Source of the DNA: Magnetococcales bacterium WMHbinv6 | Lineage (GTDB): Bacteria; Pseudomonadota; Magnetococcia; Magnetococcales; Magnetaquicoccaceae | Direction: 5' to 3' | Length of the DNA: 63,547 nt | Assembly (NCBI GenBank): GCA_002753135.1 | Contig: PDZV01000005.1 | Coordinates: forward strand, 1-63,547 | Part shown: positions 17,794 through 27,801 of the stretch, piece after piece | Layout of the letters: each line of letters starts with the position of its first letter | Position numbering within the stretch: position 1 is the first letter of the stretch | The notes under the pieces: generated by a model | The model's input: the letters and a program-made list of their open reading frames with translations, nothing else | What the model was told of the DNA's origin: nothing | Database searches by the model: none | Program-made: the position numbers and the translations under genes

Positions 17794-18867
17794 ATGTTGA
17801 ATCGCCGCTTGTTGTTGCAAGCCGGATGGGGATTATTGACTGCCGCACTGTTTACGGGGCGCTTGGCCTGGAGTGGTGCGGAGAGGGAACGAGAGCTGTC
17901 TGTATTGACCTGGCCTGATTATATTGACCCGGCGTTGATCAAAGCCTTTGAGCAACACAACAAGATAACGGTTCGTCTGATCACCTTTGACAGTGATCAG
18001 GAGCGGGATCAACTGCTGCTGCGCAAGGGGCCGGCTGCTTTTGATGTGCTGCTCGTCAACCGGATCAATCTGCCATTGTACGCCCAGCGGGGTTGGGTGA
18101 GTGCCATTGATACCCGGCAATTGCCTGCCTTTGCCGAACAGGATAAACGGTGGCTGGCAGAGACGGACAGTGGTGGTCAGGTGTTGGGAATACCCTATTT
18201 TTGGGGTAACGTGGGTTTGGCCTATCGGGCTGATTTGCTACGCCAGGCCCCGTTCAGCTGGATGGATTTTTTTCGTCCGGCGGCGGAGTTGCACGGTTTT
18301 CTCAATAGCATGGAGTCGGATCGGGAGTTGTTGGGCATGGCGTTGCGGGCTTTGGGCTATTCGGTCAACGCGGAAGATCCGGCGCAATTGGCGGCGGCAG
18401 AAGCGCTGCTGCTGGAGCAAAAACCCCACGTCAAACACTATCGCTATGTGGATCTGAATGCCCAATCGCCGTTGGTGACCGGGGAGGTCAAGATGGCCAT
18501 TGTCTTTAACGGGGATGCGGTGAAACTGCGGGAATTTCACCCACAGATTCGTTATCTCCATCCCAAGGAGGGGAGTGCCATCTGGGTGGATTATCTGGCC
18601 GTTGGCAGGGTTTCGCCAGAGAGGCACGCTTTGGCGATGGCCTTTATCCAGTTTCTTTCTCAGGCAGAGAACGCCCTGCAGAATGCCCAGTCGCTCCATT
18701 TTGCCACCCCCAACACGGTGGCACTGCGCCAGGCAGAGGCCGATTATCTGAACGATCCGACCATTTTTCCTCCGACTGAGGTGTTGATCAATTCTGAACC
18801 GATTCGTCCGGTAGCCCCGCGCACGTTACGGCGCATCAATGAGTTTGTGGGGCGATTGTTGCGGTGA
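17794..18867 (+). CDS. PotD-like periplasmic polyamine/ligand-binding protein
   Basis: About 357 residues. ATG 17794 is chosen because GAGGAGAG lies just upstream and it begins a signal peptide with an RR pair ([14 protein letters not shown]), possibly Tat-directed. The mature protein is a type 2 periplasmic binding fold of the PotD/spermidine-putrescine family ([17 protein letters not shown] near the start; [14 protein letters not shown] at about 125). No ABC permease or ATPase genes follow. Instead the stop codon overlaps the start of a membrane histidine kinase, so this protein probably delivers a ligand signal rather than serving uptake. Polyamine specificity is not established. Confidence 0.82.
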   Translation: MLNRRLLLQAGWGLLTAALFTGRLAWSGAERERELSVLTWPDYIDPALIKAFEQHNKITVRLITFDSDQERDQLLLRKGPAAFDVLLVNRINLPLYAQRGWVSAIDTRQLPAFAEQDKRWLAETDSGGQVLGIPYFWGNVGLAYRADLLRQAPFSWMDFFRPAAELHGFLNSMESDRELLGMALRALGYSVNAEDPAQLAAAEALLLEQKPHVKHYRYVDLNAQSPLVTGEVKMAIVFNGDAVKLREFHPQIRYLHPKEGSAIWVDYLAVGRVSPERHALAMAFIQFLSQAENALQNAQSLHFATPNTVALRQAEADYLNDPTIFPPTEVLINSEPIRPVAPRTLRRINEFVGRLLR

Positions 18868-21047
18868 TGGCGATGCGGGCATTCAGGTATTTGATCGGCA
18901 ATAACCTGCAGATGCGTCTGGCATTGCTGGTGCTGCCGTTGCTGGCGGTGTCGCTGGCGTCTTTGGGGGGGCTGGCCTATGATGCCTTGCGAGCCTCCCG
19001 TCTGGCGGTGGCTCAATCGGAACTGGCCAATGCTTTGCAACAGGCGCACAGTCGTATTCAATTGCAACTGGAGACCTTGGATTCTCATCTGGAAGTATTC
19101 AGCCGTTCGGAGGTTCTGGAAAAATATCTGGAGACGCAGGATGAACAAGAGCGGTATACCTTGTTGCAACCGACAGTGATCCGTTTGTTTGCCGGTTTTC
19201 AACAGGCGGTCAGCAGCTATTATACCATTTCTCTTCTGTTGCCGGATGGCATGGAAGATACCCGTGTGACCAGCTTCGATTTGCCCAACCACAGTGAGGA
19301 TGAGCGACAAAACCCGGTCTATCAACAACTGTTGCGCCAACCGCAGCAACCTTTTCATCGGATGACCATCAACCCGGATAATGGGGAGTGGGTGATCATG
19401 GCCGGGGTGGCGGTCAAAAACCGTGCCGGCATCGGGCGTCAGACAGAGAAGGTGCTGGGCTATCTGCTGCTGACCATGCGACCGCAGTTTCTCCACGATC
19501 TGGTAGAACGCTACCGGATCGGCAAGAGCGGTGGCCTGCTGATTGCCGATCAGCAAGGGCAGATCCGTACCAGCTACCGTCCGGCACTGGCAGGGGAAAA
19601 ATTGACGTTGGCAGGGGATGCGGCGAGCTTGCAGGAGGCGACATGGCTGCCCGCCCTGCAGGTACAGCACGAGACTTTTCTGGCGGCGGCATTGGCCATT
19701 GAGCCGGAGTTGCGTTTGCTGGTTTTGCAGCCGTTGGCAGAGGTGGATCGGGAGACCAACCGCTTACTGTTCAGCACGGTGTTGGTGGGGGGGGTGGCGG
19801 TATTGGTGATGGGGGTGGCTTTGCTGTGGCTGCTGCATCATGCGCTGGTGCAACCGGTGCGCATGCTGCATCAAGCCAGTATCCGCATTGGTTCCGGTGA
19901 TTTTCAGACCCCGTTGCCCAAAACAGGGCAGGATGAAATCGGTCAACTGGCACGCAGCATGGATGGAATGCGGCAACGGTTGGGAGATCTGTATCAGGAG
20001 TTGGCCCGGGCCAAAGAGGATGCCGAGAGCGCCAATCGGGCCAAAAGTACCTTTTTGGCCAACATGAGCCATGAAATTTGTACCCCCATGCACGCCATTT
20101 TAGGCATGACTCATCTGGTATTGCAAAGCGAATTGCCGGAGATGCAGCGCCAACGTCTGAGCAAGGTGCAGCTCTCCGCCCACCATCTGCTGCGCCTGGT
20201 CAACGATTTATTGGATTTTGCCCGCCTTGAAACCAAACGGTTGCTGTTGCATCCGGCCCCTTTTCGTCTGGCCGAACTCTGGCAGCCGGTGCAGGAGGCG
20301 TTGTCGGACCGCGCCGAGGATAAACGGTTGCAGTTGCTGTGGCAGAGTGCCATTGCCGAGACGGAATGGTTTGTGGGTGATGTTTTGCGCCTGCGGCAGG
20401 TTTTATTTCATCTTGTTGATAATGCGATAAAATTTACAGAAAACGGCACCATTGTGGTTGCGGTGGAATCTTTTGCTGCCAGTGACGGAGCCGCCAATCC
20501 GCCCCGTTTACGCTTTATGGTGCAGGACAGTGGCATCGGGATGAGTGAAGAGCAGCAGGCTGGTTTGTATCTGCTGTTTCGTCAGGGGGATGGCAGTGCC
20601 AGTCGTCGTTATGGTGGTTTGGGGCTGGGTTTGGCTTTGAGCCGCAGTTTGCTGGAGTTGATGCAGGGGTGCATCGGTGTGGAGAGCAGGCTCGGTGTGG
20701 GCAGTCGTTTTTGTTTTGAACTGCCCTTGGCCACGGCGGTTGCGACAGAATTGCCAACCGAAATGCCGTCGGTGTCAGAGGCCGTACCGCCGCCGATTGC
20801 CGAAAATCCGTTGCCGACGCATGCGTTGATATTGACAAAAGAACAGTGGCAAATCATACAATCCTTGCGCCAGGCGTTGCAAAAGCGGCAACCCAAACAG
20901 TGTCAGGCCCTGCTGCAGCAATTTCCTGCCGAAGGGGTGGCAGAAGCTGTTCTGCACCAGGTTCAGGAGATTTCCCGACTGGTGCAACGCTATCGTTTGA
21001 AAGAGGCGGAACAGGTGTTAGACAGATTTTGGTATGATCATCCCTGA
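18867..21047 (+). CDS. Membrane sensor histidine kinase (Cache-HAMP-HisKA-HATPase)
   Basis: About 726 residues. TM1 (residues 17-38) and TM2 (about 300-322) enclose a roughly 260-residue periplasmic Cache-like sensor. HAMP, a short coiled coil, HisKA with the phospho-His near 402 ([10 protein letters not shown]; Cys replaces the usual Arg), and HATPase with DNAIKF, DSGIGM and GLGLGLALS motifs follow. It has no receiver or Hpt domain. A C-terminal tail of about 75 residues carries [12 protein letters not shown], shared with two other kinases of this operon. The start overlaps the PotD-like stop (TGATG), which implies translational coupling and a shared sensory task. Confidence 0.9.
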   Translation: MAMRAFRYLIGNNLQMRLALLVLPLLAVSLASLGGLAYDALRASRLAVAQSELANALQQAHSRIQLQLETLDSHLEVFSRSEVLEKYLETQDEQERYTLLQPTVIRLFAGFQQAVSSYYTISLLLPDGMEDTRVTSFDLPNHSEDERQNPVYQQLLRQPQQPFHRMTINPDNGEWVIMAGVAVKNRAGIGRQTEKVLGYLLLTMRPQFLHDLVERYRIGKSGGLLIADQQGQIRTSYRPALAGEKLTLAGDAASLQEATWLPALQVQHETFLAAALAIEPELRLLVLQPLAEVDRETNRLLFSTVLVGGVAVLVMGVALLWLLHHALVQPVRMLHQASIRIGSGDFQTPLPKTGQDEIGQLARSMDGMRQRLGDLYQELARAKEDAESANRAKSTFLANMSHEICTPMHAILGMTHLVLQSELPEMQRQRLSKVQLSAHHLLRLVNDLLDFARLETKRLLLHPAPFRLAELWQPVQEALSDRAEDKRLQLLWQSAIAETEWFVGDVLRLRQVLFHLVDNAIKFTENGTIVVAVESFAASDGAANPPRLRFMVQDSGIGMSEEQQAGLYLLFRQGDGSASRRYGGLGLGLALSRSLLELMQGCIGVESRLGVGSRFCFELPLATAVATELPTEMPSVSEAVPPPIAENPLPTHALILTKEQWQIIQSLRQALQKRQPKQCQALLQQFPAEGVAEAVLHQVQEISRLVQRYRLKEAEQVLDRFWYDHP

Positions 21048-21077
21048 TGTATTCTGAGGCGATAAGGAGTCGAGGCT

Positions 21078-22220
21078 ATGAAAGTCGGACAAAAAATTTT
21101 CCCCGATGGTCAATTGCAGGGCGAAGCGCTGGCAGAGTTACAGTCGCTCTCCCCGGATTTGCTGCTTGTGTTTGGTCCCAGTGCGTTGTTTGCAGCGGCG
21201 GATTTTTATCAAACATTGCGCAGCCATTTTCCCGATAGCCAACTGGCTGGCTGCAGCACGGCGGGGGAGATTGCCGGAGATCGCTGTTATGATGGGGCCT
21301 GTGTGCTGACAGCGGTACAGTTTGCCGCCACCGAAGTGCGTCTGGCTTCGGCGGTTGTTGACTCGATGGAGAGTTCGTCGTCGGTTGGCGAAGAGTTGGG
21401 CCGTCGTCTACAAAGCGCAGCTTTGCGTGGGGTGATTGTGCTGAGCAGAGGACTGGGGATCAATGGCAGCGCTTTGATTCGTGGCATGGTGGCCGTTCTC
21501 GGCAAAGAGGTGCCGATCAACGGCGGTCTGGCTGGTGATGGCAGCCGTTTTCAGCAAACCATGGTGCTGGACAACGAAGGGATCACTGCCGACAAGGTGG
21601 TGGCCATCGGTCTGTATGGGGAGCGAATTCGTATCGGCTATGGTTCGGTGGGTGGCTGGGAGCCATTTGGTCCGACCCGGCGGGTGACCCGCAGTACGGG
21701 CAATGTGCTGTATGAATTGGATGGTGAACCGGCTTTGCATCTGTATCAGGATTATTTGGGAGATTATGCGCAGGATCTGCCGGCTTCCGGTTTGTTGTTT
21801 CCCTTTGAGATGCTGAGTGCAAATCATGACCGTCTGGGTCTGATCCGCACCATTCTGGCGGTAAATGAAGAGGAGGGCAGCCTGGTCCTGGCTGGGGAAA
21901 TTGATCCCAATGGTTATTTGCGCTTGATGCACGCCTCAACCAACGCCCTGGTGGATGGTGCCGAACTGGCGGCGCAACGGACCCGGCAGATGCTCAGCAG
22001 TCAACAGCCTGGATTGGCGTTGCTGGTCAGTTGCGTGGGCCGTAAACTGGTGATGGGCGATCATGTGGATGAGGAAGTGGAGGTGGTTGCGGATACCTTG
22101 GCCACCGGATCGGTTTTGACCGGTTTTCACTCCTATGGTGAAATCAGCCCTCTGTTTGACACGGTGGAGTGCAAACTGCATAACCAAACGATGACCATTA
22201 CCTTTTTAGTCGAGGAATAA
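21078..22220 (+). CDS. nosP: FIST-domain sensor protein, NosP-like
   Basis: 380 cytoplasmic residues with FIST_N (about 20-215) and FIST_C (about 225-365). The FIST_C end has GFHSYGEISPL, where many FIST proteins show FYSYGEI. FIST proteins encoded next to hybrid kinases include NosP, a haem-based nitric-oxide sensor that regulates its partner kinase. The next gene, 7 bp downstream, encodes such a kinase with the N-terminal helical region seen in NosP-associated kinases. AAGGAG lies 8 bases before the ATG. Haem binding here is inferred from context and the extra His, not shown. Confidence 0.78.
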   Translation: MKVGQKIFPDGQLQGEALAELQSLSPDLLLVFGPSALFAAADFYQTLRSHFPDSQLAGCSTAGEIAGDRCYDGACVLTAVQFAATEVRLASAVVDSMESSSSVGEELGRRLQSAALRGVIVLSRGLGINGSALIRGMVAVLGKEVPINGGLAGDGSRFQQTMVLDNEGITADKVVAIGLYGERIRIGYGSVGGWEPFGPTRRVTRSTGNVLYELDGEPALHLYQDYLGDYAQDLPASGLLFPFEMLSANHDRLGLIRTILAVNEEEGSLVLAGEIDPNGYLRLMHASTNALVDGAELAAQRTRQMLSSQQPGLALLVSCVGRKLVMGDHVDEEVEVVADTLATGSVLTGFHSYGEISPLFDTVECKLHNQTMTITFLVEE

Positions 22221-22227
22221 TCGCCGC

Positions 22228-25200
22228 ATGCACCGACTTCTGGCACGGCAGATCAAGCGGGTTTTTGCGTTGGAGGAGGAGGGTTTTGCTCTGGCGGTGG
22301 CGGAGTTGCGCCAACATTTGGCAACTGCCGGTGTTTCCGAAGCCGCACAGCGGTTGGTTGCCGGTTTGCCCGATTTTTGCCGTCGTGTTGGGGAAAGTTA
22401 TGAGCAACAGGAGCGGGATCTGGAACTGCGCAATCGCAGTTTGCTGTTGAGTTCCGATGAGTTGACCCGTTTCAATGAACGGTTGCGGGCCGAGGCGGCA
22501 GAACAGCGTCGGGTGATTGATGCGCTGCGGGCGACAGCCAACCGTTTGCTGCTCAGCTCCGGGCACGAGCTGTTGGATGAGGATCACTCCAGTCTGCCAC
22601 AATTGACCGCCTTGATGTCCCGTCTGGTGGAAGATTATCTGTTGGCGCAAAGCCGTCTGCAGGAGGCTCATGCCCAGTTGGAACGGCAGAAATTTGCCCT
22701 GGATCAGCATGCCATTGTCAGTATTACCGATACCGCTGGGCGCATTCTGTATGCCAATGACAAATTTTGTCAAATCAGTGGTTTCAGCAAACGGGAGTTG
22801 CTGGGCCAGGACCATCGCATGGTCAACTCCGGGTTGCATGATAAAGCCTTTTTTCGCCAGTTGTGGCAAACCATTGCCAGTGGTGAAGTTTGGGAGGGGG
22901 AAATATGCAACCGCAGCCGCACCGGCGAATTGTATTGGGTGGCGGCGACAATTGTGCCCTATTTGAACGAAAAGGGAAAACCGATCCAATATACGGCCAT
23001 TCGCACCGACATTACGGCCCAGAAGGCGCTGGAAGAGCAGTTGCTGGACAGCCGCAACTTTTTGCAGAGTTTGACCGACTCCATGGGTGAAGGGGTCTAT
23101 GCTTTGGACAGTCGGGGGCGTTGCACCTTTCTCAATCGGGAGGCAGAGCGGTTGTTGGGCTGGAGTCGTAACGAACTTCTTTTTCAATCGCTGCACAATC
23201 TGGTCCATTATCAACGTCTGGACGGTACGTTGTTACTTCCTGAACAGTGCCCGATCTGGTTGGCCAATCAGCAAGGAGAGATTTATCGTTCGGAAGATGA
23301 ACATTTCATCAACCGTAACGGTGCCTTTTTTCCTGTATCGGTGGTGGCGGTGCCCATCGCCGAGGAGGGACGGATTATCGGTTCGGTGGCCGTGTTTCAA
23401 GACATCAGCGCCCGCAAAGCGGGGGAAGAACAGCTCAAGCGGGCCATGCTTACCGCCGAAGCGGCCAGTCGGGCCAAAAGCGATTTTCTTGCCAACATGA
23501 GTCATGAAATTCGCACGCCGATGAACGCCATCATCGGCATGAGCCATTTGGCGCTGCATACCGATCTGTCGCCGCGACAGCGGGATTATATCGGCAAAAT
23601 TCATGCCTCCGCCAAAACCTTGTTGCGCATTTTGAACGACATTCTTGATTTTTCCAAAATTGAGGCCGGACGTTTGGAACTGGAGAGTGTGGTGTTTCGT
23701 CTCGACGAAGTGTTGGAGACGGTGATTACCCTGGTGGCGGTGCGGGCCTATGAAAAGGGGTTGGAACTGCTCTGTTCCCGGGGGCATGGGGTGCCGATTC
23801 ATCTGCGTGGTGATCCGTTGCGCCTGCAGCAGGTGATGTTGAACCTGCTGGGCAATGCGGTCAAATTTACCGAACGGGGTGAGGTGGAGCTGCGGGTGGA
23901 GGTGAATCAGCGCCAGGAGTCGATGGTCGAGCTGCACTTTTCCGTGCGGGATACCGGTATCGGTGTCAAGGCGGAGCAGGTTGACACTTTGTTTGACTCT
24001 TTTACCCAGGCGGACAGCTCTACCACCCGGCAGTATGGTGGCACGGGATTGGGGTTGGCGATCAGTCGCCGCCTGGTGGAGTTGATGGGTGGAACCATCA
24101 AAGCCAGCAGCCGACTGGGTGAGGGGAGCGTTTTTCATTTTACGGTGCAGATGGGTATCACCGAAGAGGAGAATGAAACCTGGCAACCTGCTCCAGAGTT
24201 GCGCGGCTTGAAGGTGGGCTTGTCGGTAGAAAATCAGCGCAATCAGGAAATTTTGTGTGAGCTGTTGAGTTCATTGACCTTCCGGATTTGTGAGCAGCAG
24301 CCACCAGGTCTGAATATGTCTCCCGGTGGCTGGAGCGAGCAACCGGATCTGTTGCTCTCCGACTATTGTTCTGCCGAACAGAACGGTCTGCACTGGTTGA
24401 TCGGGCAACGCAACTGGCAGGAGTTGGCCAATCTGCCAGCGTTGATTCTCTGCCCGCAACCGGAGATGGTGCGGATGCAGGAGGCGTGTGGCAGTCTGGT
24501 CCGGGTACGTGCCTTGCCCAAGCCGGTGACGGCATCGCAGTTGTTCGATGCGGTGGCAGAGCTGTTTGGTGCCATGCCGGTAGGCCACAAAACGGCTGTG
24601 GGACGGGATACGCAATGGATGAGCGGGTTTCACGCTCTGGCCGGTAAACAGGTGTTGTTGACCGAGGATAATCCAGTCAACCAGCAGGTGGCGGTGGATC
24701 TGCTGGAGATGGTTGGCTTGCAGGTGGAGGTGGCAGGCAATGGTCAGGAAGCGGTGGAAATTTTGCGCAAGAAGCGTTTTGATGTGGTATTGATGGATGT
24801 GCAGATGCCGGTAATGGATGGGTACGATGCCACCCGGATGGTTCGCCAGCAGTTGGGTTTGACCCTGCCGATCATTGCCATGACCGCCAACGCCATGGTC
24901 GGTGACCGGGAAAAAAGCCTGCAGTCGGGTATGAATGATCATGTGGCCAAGCCGATTGATCCGCAACATTTGTTCAGCACCCTGCATAAATGGTTGGGCA
25001 GCGGCGATGCCTCCGTACACAGGCAACCGGTGGCCGAAAAAAAATTGGCAGCGACAAGCGCTTTGCTCCAGTCCATACCTGGCATCAATACGGCAGAGGC
25101 CCTGCGTCGTTGTGCCAACAATGCCACCTTGCTGGGACGTTTGTTGCGCCGCTTTGCTGTCGATCAGCAGGATGTTGCCCAGCGCTTGCGCGAGAGTTGG

Positions 25201-25668
25201 GCGCAAGGCGAGCAGCAGGAGTCGGTACGGTTGGCCCATACACTCAAAGGTTTGGCGGGCAGTATCGGGGCGGAATCGTTGCAGGAGGTTGCCCGCCGTC
25301 TGGAGCAAGGGTTGATGGCCTCATCCCCGGAGGTCACCGCTCTGTTGCAGGAGGTGGAAACCATCTTGCAACCCTTATTGCAGGCCTTGATTGCCTTGCC
25401 GGATCCCGACAAACTGGCAGAGGAGAGGCCGCTCAGTGCAGAAATTTCTGTCTCTGAATTGCATGCCCTTTTGCAACCGTTACAGGGACCGGTAAAGGCG
25501 CGGCAGGCAAAACTCTGCCAAGGGTTGTTGGAGCCATTGGAAAAGGCAACTCTGCCGCTTGTCTGGCAGGGAGAGGTCAACGCGCTGCTGCGCCTGATCA
25601 AAAAATACCGTCTCAAAGAGGCGGAGATAGAATTGCAGAAACTTATTACCTCAATGCACCAGCCATAA
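22228..25668 (+). CDS. Hybrid histidine kinase (helical N-term, PAS-PAS-HisKA-HATPase-REC-Hpt), likely partner of the FIST/NosP-like sensor
   Basis: 1146 residues, soluble. An alpha-helical/coiled-coil region (1-155, including LSSDELTRFNERLRAEA) resembles NahK-type NosP-associated kinases. Two PAS domains follow (about 160-275 and 280-400). HisKA has His426 ([16 protein letters not shown]), then HATPase, a degenerate receiver-like stretch (about 655-760) and an intact REC with Asp857 ([14 protein letters not shown]). Hpt has His1004 (LAHTLKGLAGSIGA). The C-terminal tail repeats the KKYRLKEAEIEL element of the upstream kinase. Its phosphorelay could end on the HD-GYP regulator encoded 22 bp downstream. 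Confidence 0.92.
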   Translation: MHRLLARQIKRVFALEEEGFALAVAELRQHLATAGVSEAAQRLVAGLPDFCRRVGESYEQQERDLELRNRSLLLSSDELTRFNERLRAEAAEQRRVIDALRATANRLLLSSGHELLDEDHSSLPQLTALMSRLVEDYLLAQSRLQEAHAQLERQKFALDQHAIVSITDTAGRILYANDKFCQISGFSKRELLGQDHRMVNSGLHDKAFFRQLWQTIASGEVWEGEICNRSRTGELYWVAATIVPYLNEKGKPIQYTAIRTDITAQKALEEQLLDSRNFLQSLTDSMGEGVYALDSRGRCTFLNREAERLLGWSRNELLFQSLHNLVHYQRLDGTLLLPEQCPIWLANQQGEIYRSEDEHFINRNGAFFPVSVVAVPIAEEGRIIGSVAVFQDISARKAGEEQLKRAMLTAEAASRAKSDFLANMSHEIRTPMNAIIGMSHLALHTDLSPRQRDYIGKIHASAKTLLRILNDILDFSKIEAGRLELESVVFRLDEVLETVITLVAVRAYEKGLELLCSRGHGVPIHLRGDPLRLQQVMLNLLGNAVKFTERGEVELRVEVNQRQESMVELHFSVRDTGIGVKAEQVDTLFDSFTQADSSTTRQYGGTGLGLAISRRLVELMGGTIKASSRLGEGSVFHFTVQMGITEEENETWQPAPELRGLKVGLSVENQRNQEILCELLSSLTFRICEQQPPGLNMSPGGWSEQPDLLLSDYCSAEQNGLHWLIGQRNWQELANLPALILCPQPEMVRMQEACGSLVRVRALPKPVTASQLFDAVAELFGAMPVGHKTAVGRDTQWMSGFHALAGKQVLLTEDNPVNQQVAVDLLEMVGLQVEVAGNGQEAVEILRKKRFDVVLMDVQMPVMDGYDATRMVRQQLGLTLPIIAMTANAMVGDREKSLQSGMNDHVAKPIDPQHLFSTLHKWLGSGDASVHRQPVAEKKLAATSALLQSIPGINTAEALRRCANNATLLGRLLRRFAVDQQDVAQRLRESWAQGEQQESVRLAHTLKGLAGSIGAESLQEVARRLEQGLMASSPEVTALLQEVETILQPLLQALIALPDPDKLAEERPLSAEISVSELHALLQPLQGPVKARQAKLCQGLLEPLEKATLPLVWQGEVNALLRLIKKYRLKEAEIELQKLITSMHQP

Positions 25669-25690
25669 GCCGATGGGAAAGGAAGCGATC

Positions 25691-26788
25691 ATGTCGGAAG
25701 AGCAAGCGGCAAAAATTTTTGTCGTCGATGATACCGAAACCAATATTGACATTTTGTTGGAGACGCTGGGCGAACTCTACGATGTCAGTGTGGCGTTGGA
25801 CGGCATGACGGCTTTGGAGGATATTCCAGAACGGCAGCCGGATTTGATCCTGTTGGATGTGATGATGCCGGAGGTTGATGGTTATGAGGTGTGCCGACGA
25901 TTGAAGCAGGGGCCGCTGACCCGCGATATTCCGGTCATTTTTGTTACCGCCAAACAGGAGACCGAGGACGAAACCTATGGCCTGGAGCTGGGTGCGGTCG
26001 ACTACATCACCAAGCCGTTCAGTCCGGCGGTGGTGCTGGCACGGGTGCGCACCCATCTGCAATTGTTGCAGGCCCGTCGGGAGTTGGCAGAGGCCAATGA
26101 GGTGTTGGAAGAGAAGGTGCGGCTGCGCACCGAAGAGCTGCATCAAAAAAATCTGGAACTGGAACAGACCCGGCTGGAGATTATTCGCCGTCTGGGTCGG
26201 GCAGCCGAATATAAAGATAACGAAACCGGTCTGCATGTCATTCGCATGAGCCACTATTCCCGCTTGTTGGCGCAGGCATCGGGCATGAGTGAAAAATGGG
26301 CTGAAACCCTGTTGAACGCCGCCCCAATGCACGATATCGGTAAAATCGGGATTCCAGACATTATTCTTCTCAAACCGGGCCGTTTGACCGACGAAGAGTG
26401 GCAGATCATGCGCAGTCACCCGGAGATAGGTGCCGGGATCATCGGCGAGCAGTCTTCCGAGCTGTTGCGTATGGCCCGTTCGGTGGCTTTGACCCATCAT
26501 GAAAAGTGGGACGGTTCCGGTTATCCCCAGGGCTTGGCCGGCGAAAAGATTCCCATCGAGGCGCGTATTGTGGCCATTGCCGACGTTTTCGACGCCTTGA
26601 CAACCAGACGTCCCTACAAACCGGCCTGGAGCATTGAACAGGCAACCGAGCTGTTGCGCAAAAATGCTGGCAGCCATTTTGATCCGCAGTTGGTACCGGT
26701 GTTCATCGACATTTTGCCCCAGATTCTGGTCGTGCGGGAGAACTGGAAAGAGCAAGAGTATGAGGAATCGTTTGCGGATATGCGTTAG
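25691..26788 (+). CDS. Response regulator with HD-GYP domain, c-di-GMP phosphodiesterase
   Basis: About 365 residues from ATG 25691 (AGGA 8 bases upstream). REC (residues 8-125) has phospho-acceptor Asp56 (LILLDVMMPEVDGYE). A coiled-coil linker (130-165) leads to an HD-GYP domain with HD at 214-215 (MHDIGKIG), HHEKWDGSGYP at 269-279 and the preceding ETGLHVIRM. All signature metal and substrate residues expected for c-di-GMP hydrolysis appear present. Placed after the NosP-like sensor and its kinase, it mirrors NO-responsive circuits in which a kinase controls an HD-GYP phosphodiesterase to tune motility or biofilm formation. Confidence 0.93.
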   Translation: MSEEQAAKIFVVDDTETNIDILLETLGELYDVSVALDGMTALEDIPERQPDLILLDVMMPEVDGYEVCRRLKQGPLTRDIPVIFVTAKQETEDETYGLELGAVDYITKPFSPAVVLARVRTHLQLLQARRELAEANEVLEEKVRLRTEELHQKNLELEQTRLEIIRRLGRAAEYKDNETGLHVIRMSHYSRLLAQASGMSEKWAETLLNAAPMHDIGKIGIPDIILLKPGRLTDEEWQIMRSHPEIGAGIIGEQSSELLRMARSVALTHHEKWDGSGYPQGLAGEKIPIEARIVAIADVFDALTTRRPYKPAWSIEQATELLRKNAGSHFDPQLVPVFIDILPQILVVRENWKEQEYEESFADMR

Positions 26789-26808
26789 GGTGTGTTGAGA
26801 CAGGCAAG

Positions 26809-27801
26809 ATGTCCAAGTCATTTTTGTTAGGCTCCTTGGGGTGGGTGTTGGCGGTCTGTTGTCTGATCGGGGGAGGATGGACACAATCGCTGCAGGCCAA
26901 AGGGTGGGATAGGGAGCCGGTGCAACCGTTGCCTGTCTGTACCCGTCTGTTCCAGGATAAGGTTCGCTTGGGGCGTCAGCTGTTTCATGAAGTGCGTTTA
27001 TCGTTCAACAACAGCCAATCGTGTGCCGATTGTCATCCTTTGCATCGTTGGGGCGCAGACGGTCAACGCCATTCCCGCAAAGCCGATGGTTCGCAAACAG
27101 TCATGAACACGCCGACTGTCTACAATGTTCGCTATTACATTGCCCAGTTTTGGAATGGACGGGTGCGCACGCTGCAAGATCAGGTTGAAGAGGCGGTGCG
27201 GCTTGAAATGGGTTCCCAGTGGCCGGAGGTGGTCAGCAAACTGGCCCAGGATGCCAGCTATCGGCAATCCTTTGCCCAGATCTATTCGGATGGTCTGCAG
27301 GCGGCGAATGTGCGCGATGCCTTGGCCGAATTTATGCGATCCCTGCTGTTGGTCAACAGTCGTTTTGATCGTTATCTGCGTGGCGAGAGCAATGCCATCA
27401 CCCCATTGGAGCAGGAAGGATACCGCTTGTTCAAGGAGGTCGGCTGCGTAGCTTGTCACCAAGGGGTAAATCTGGGTGGCAACCTGCTGCAAAAATCGGG
27501 CATTTTTTTGCGCCGTGCGGTGGAAGAACCAGTGAATACCAGCGTGCAGGAGCGTGTGGAAGCCGATCGTTTCCAGCTGACAGGTAATGAGGAGGATCGA
27601 GAAGTATTTAAAGTGCCCGCCTTGCGTCTGGTGACCAGGACGGCACCCTATTTTCATGATGGTTCGCTGCCAACGGTGGAAGAGGCGGTCGGTCGGATGG
27701 CGCAACTGCAGCTGGGGCGCTCATTGAATCAGGCGGATATTGCAAAAATAGTGGCCTTTTTTCATACGTTGGAAGGTTCGCTGGCCGGGGAGTGCCGATG
27801 A
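26809..27801 (+). CDS. Di-haem cytochrome c peroxidase / MauG-family protein
   Basis: 330 residues with a signal peptide (about 1-31). There are two haem sites: CADCH near 72 (followed by HRWGADGQRHS) and CVACH near 211. The conserved family ending, YFHDGSLPTVEEAV, is present. Domain order and length match bacterial CcpA/MauG-type periplasmic peroxidases that reduce H2O2 with cytochrome c electrons. The stop codon overlaps the start of a membrane hybrid kinase (ATGA), so the pair is translationally coupled. This raises the possibility that the enzyme acts in a signalling module rather than only in detoxification. Confidence 0.88.
   Translation: MSKSFLLGSLGWVLAVCCLIGGGWTQSLQAKGWDREPVQPLPVCTRLFQDKVRLGRQLFHEVRLSFNNSQSCADCHPLHRWGADGQRHSRKADGSQTVMNTPTVYNVRYYIAQFWNGRVRTLQDQVEEAVRLEMGSQWPEVVSKLAQDASYRQSFAQIYSDGLQAANVRDALAEFMRSLLLVNSRFDRYLRGESNAITPLEQEGYRLFKEVGCVACHQGVNLGGNLLQKSGIFLRRAVEEPVNTSVQERVEADRFQLTGNEEDREVFKVPALRLVTRTAPYFHDGSLPTVEEAVGRMAQLQLGRSLNQADIAKIVAFFHTLEGSLAGECR

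Noticed and set aside
22198-25308. Long minus-strand open frames opposite the NosP-associated kinase
   Set aside because: Gln/His/Leu-rich antisense translations produced by the same codon bias; the sense strand has complete HisKA, REC and Hpt motifs.
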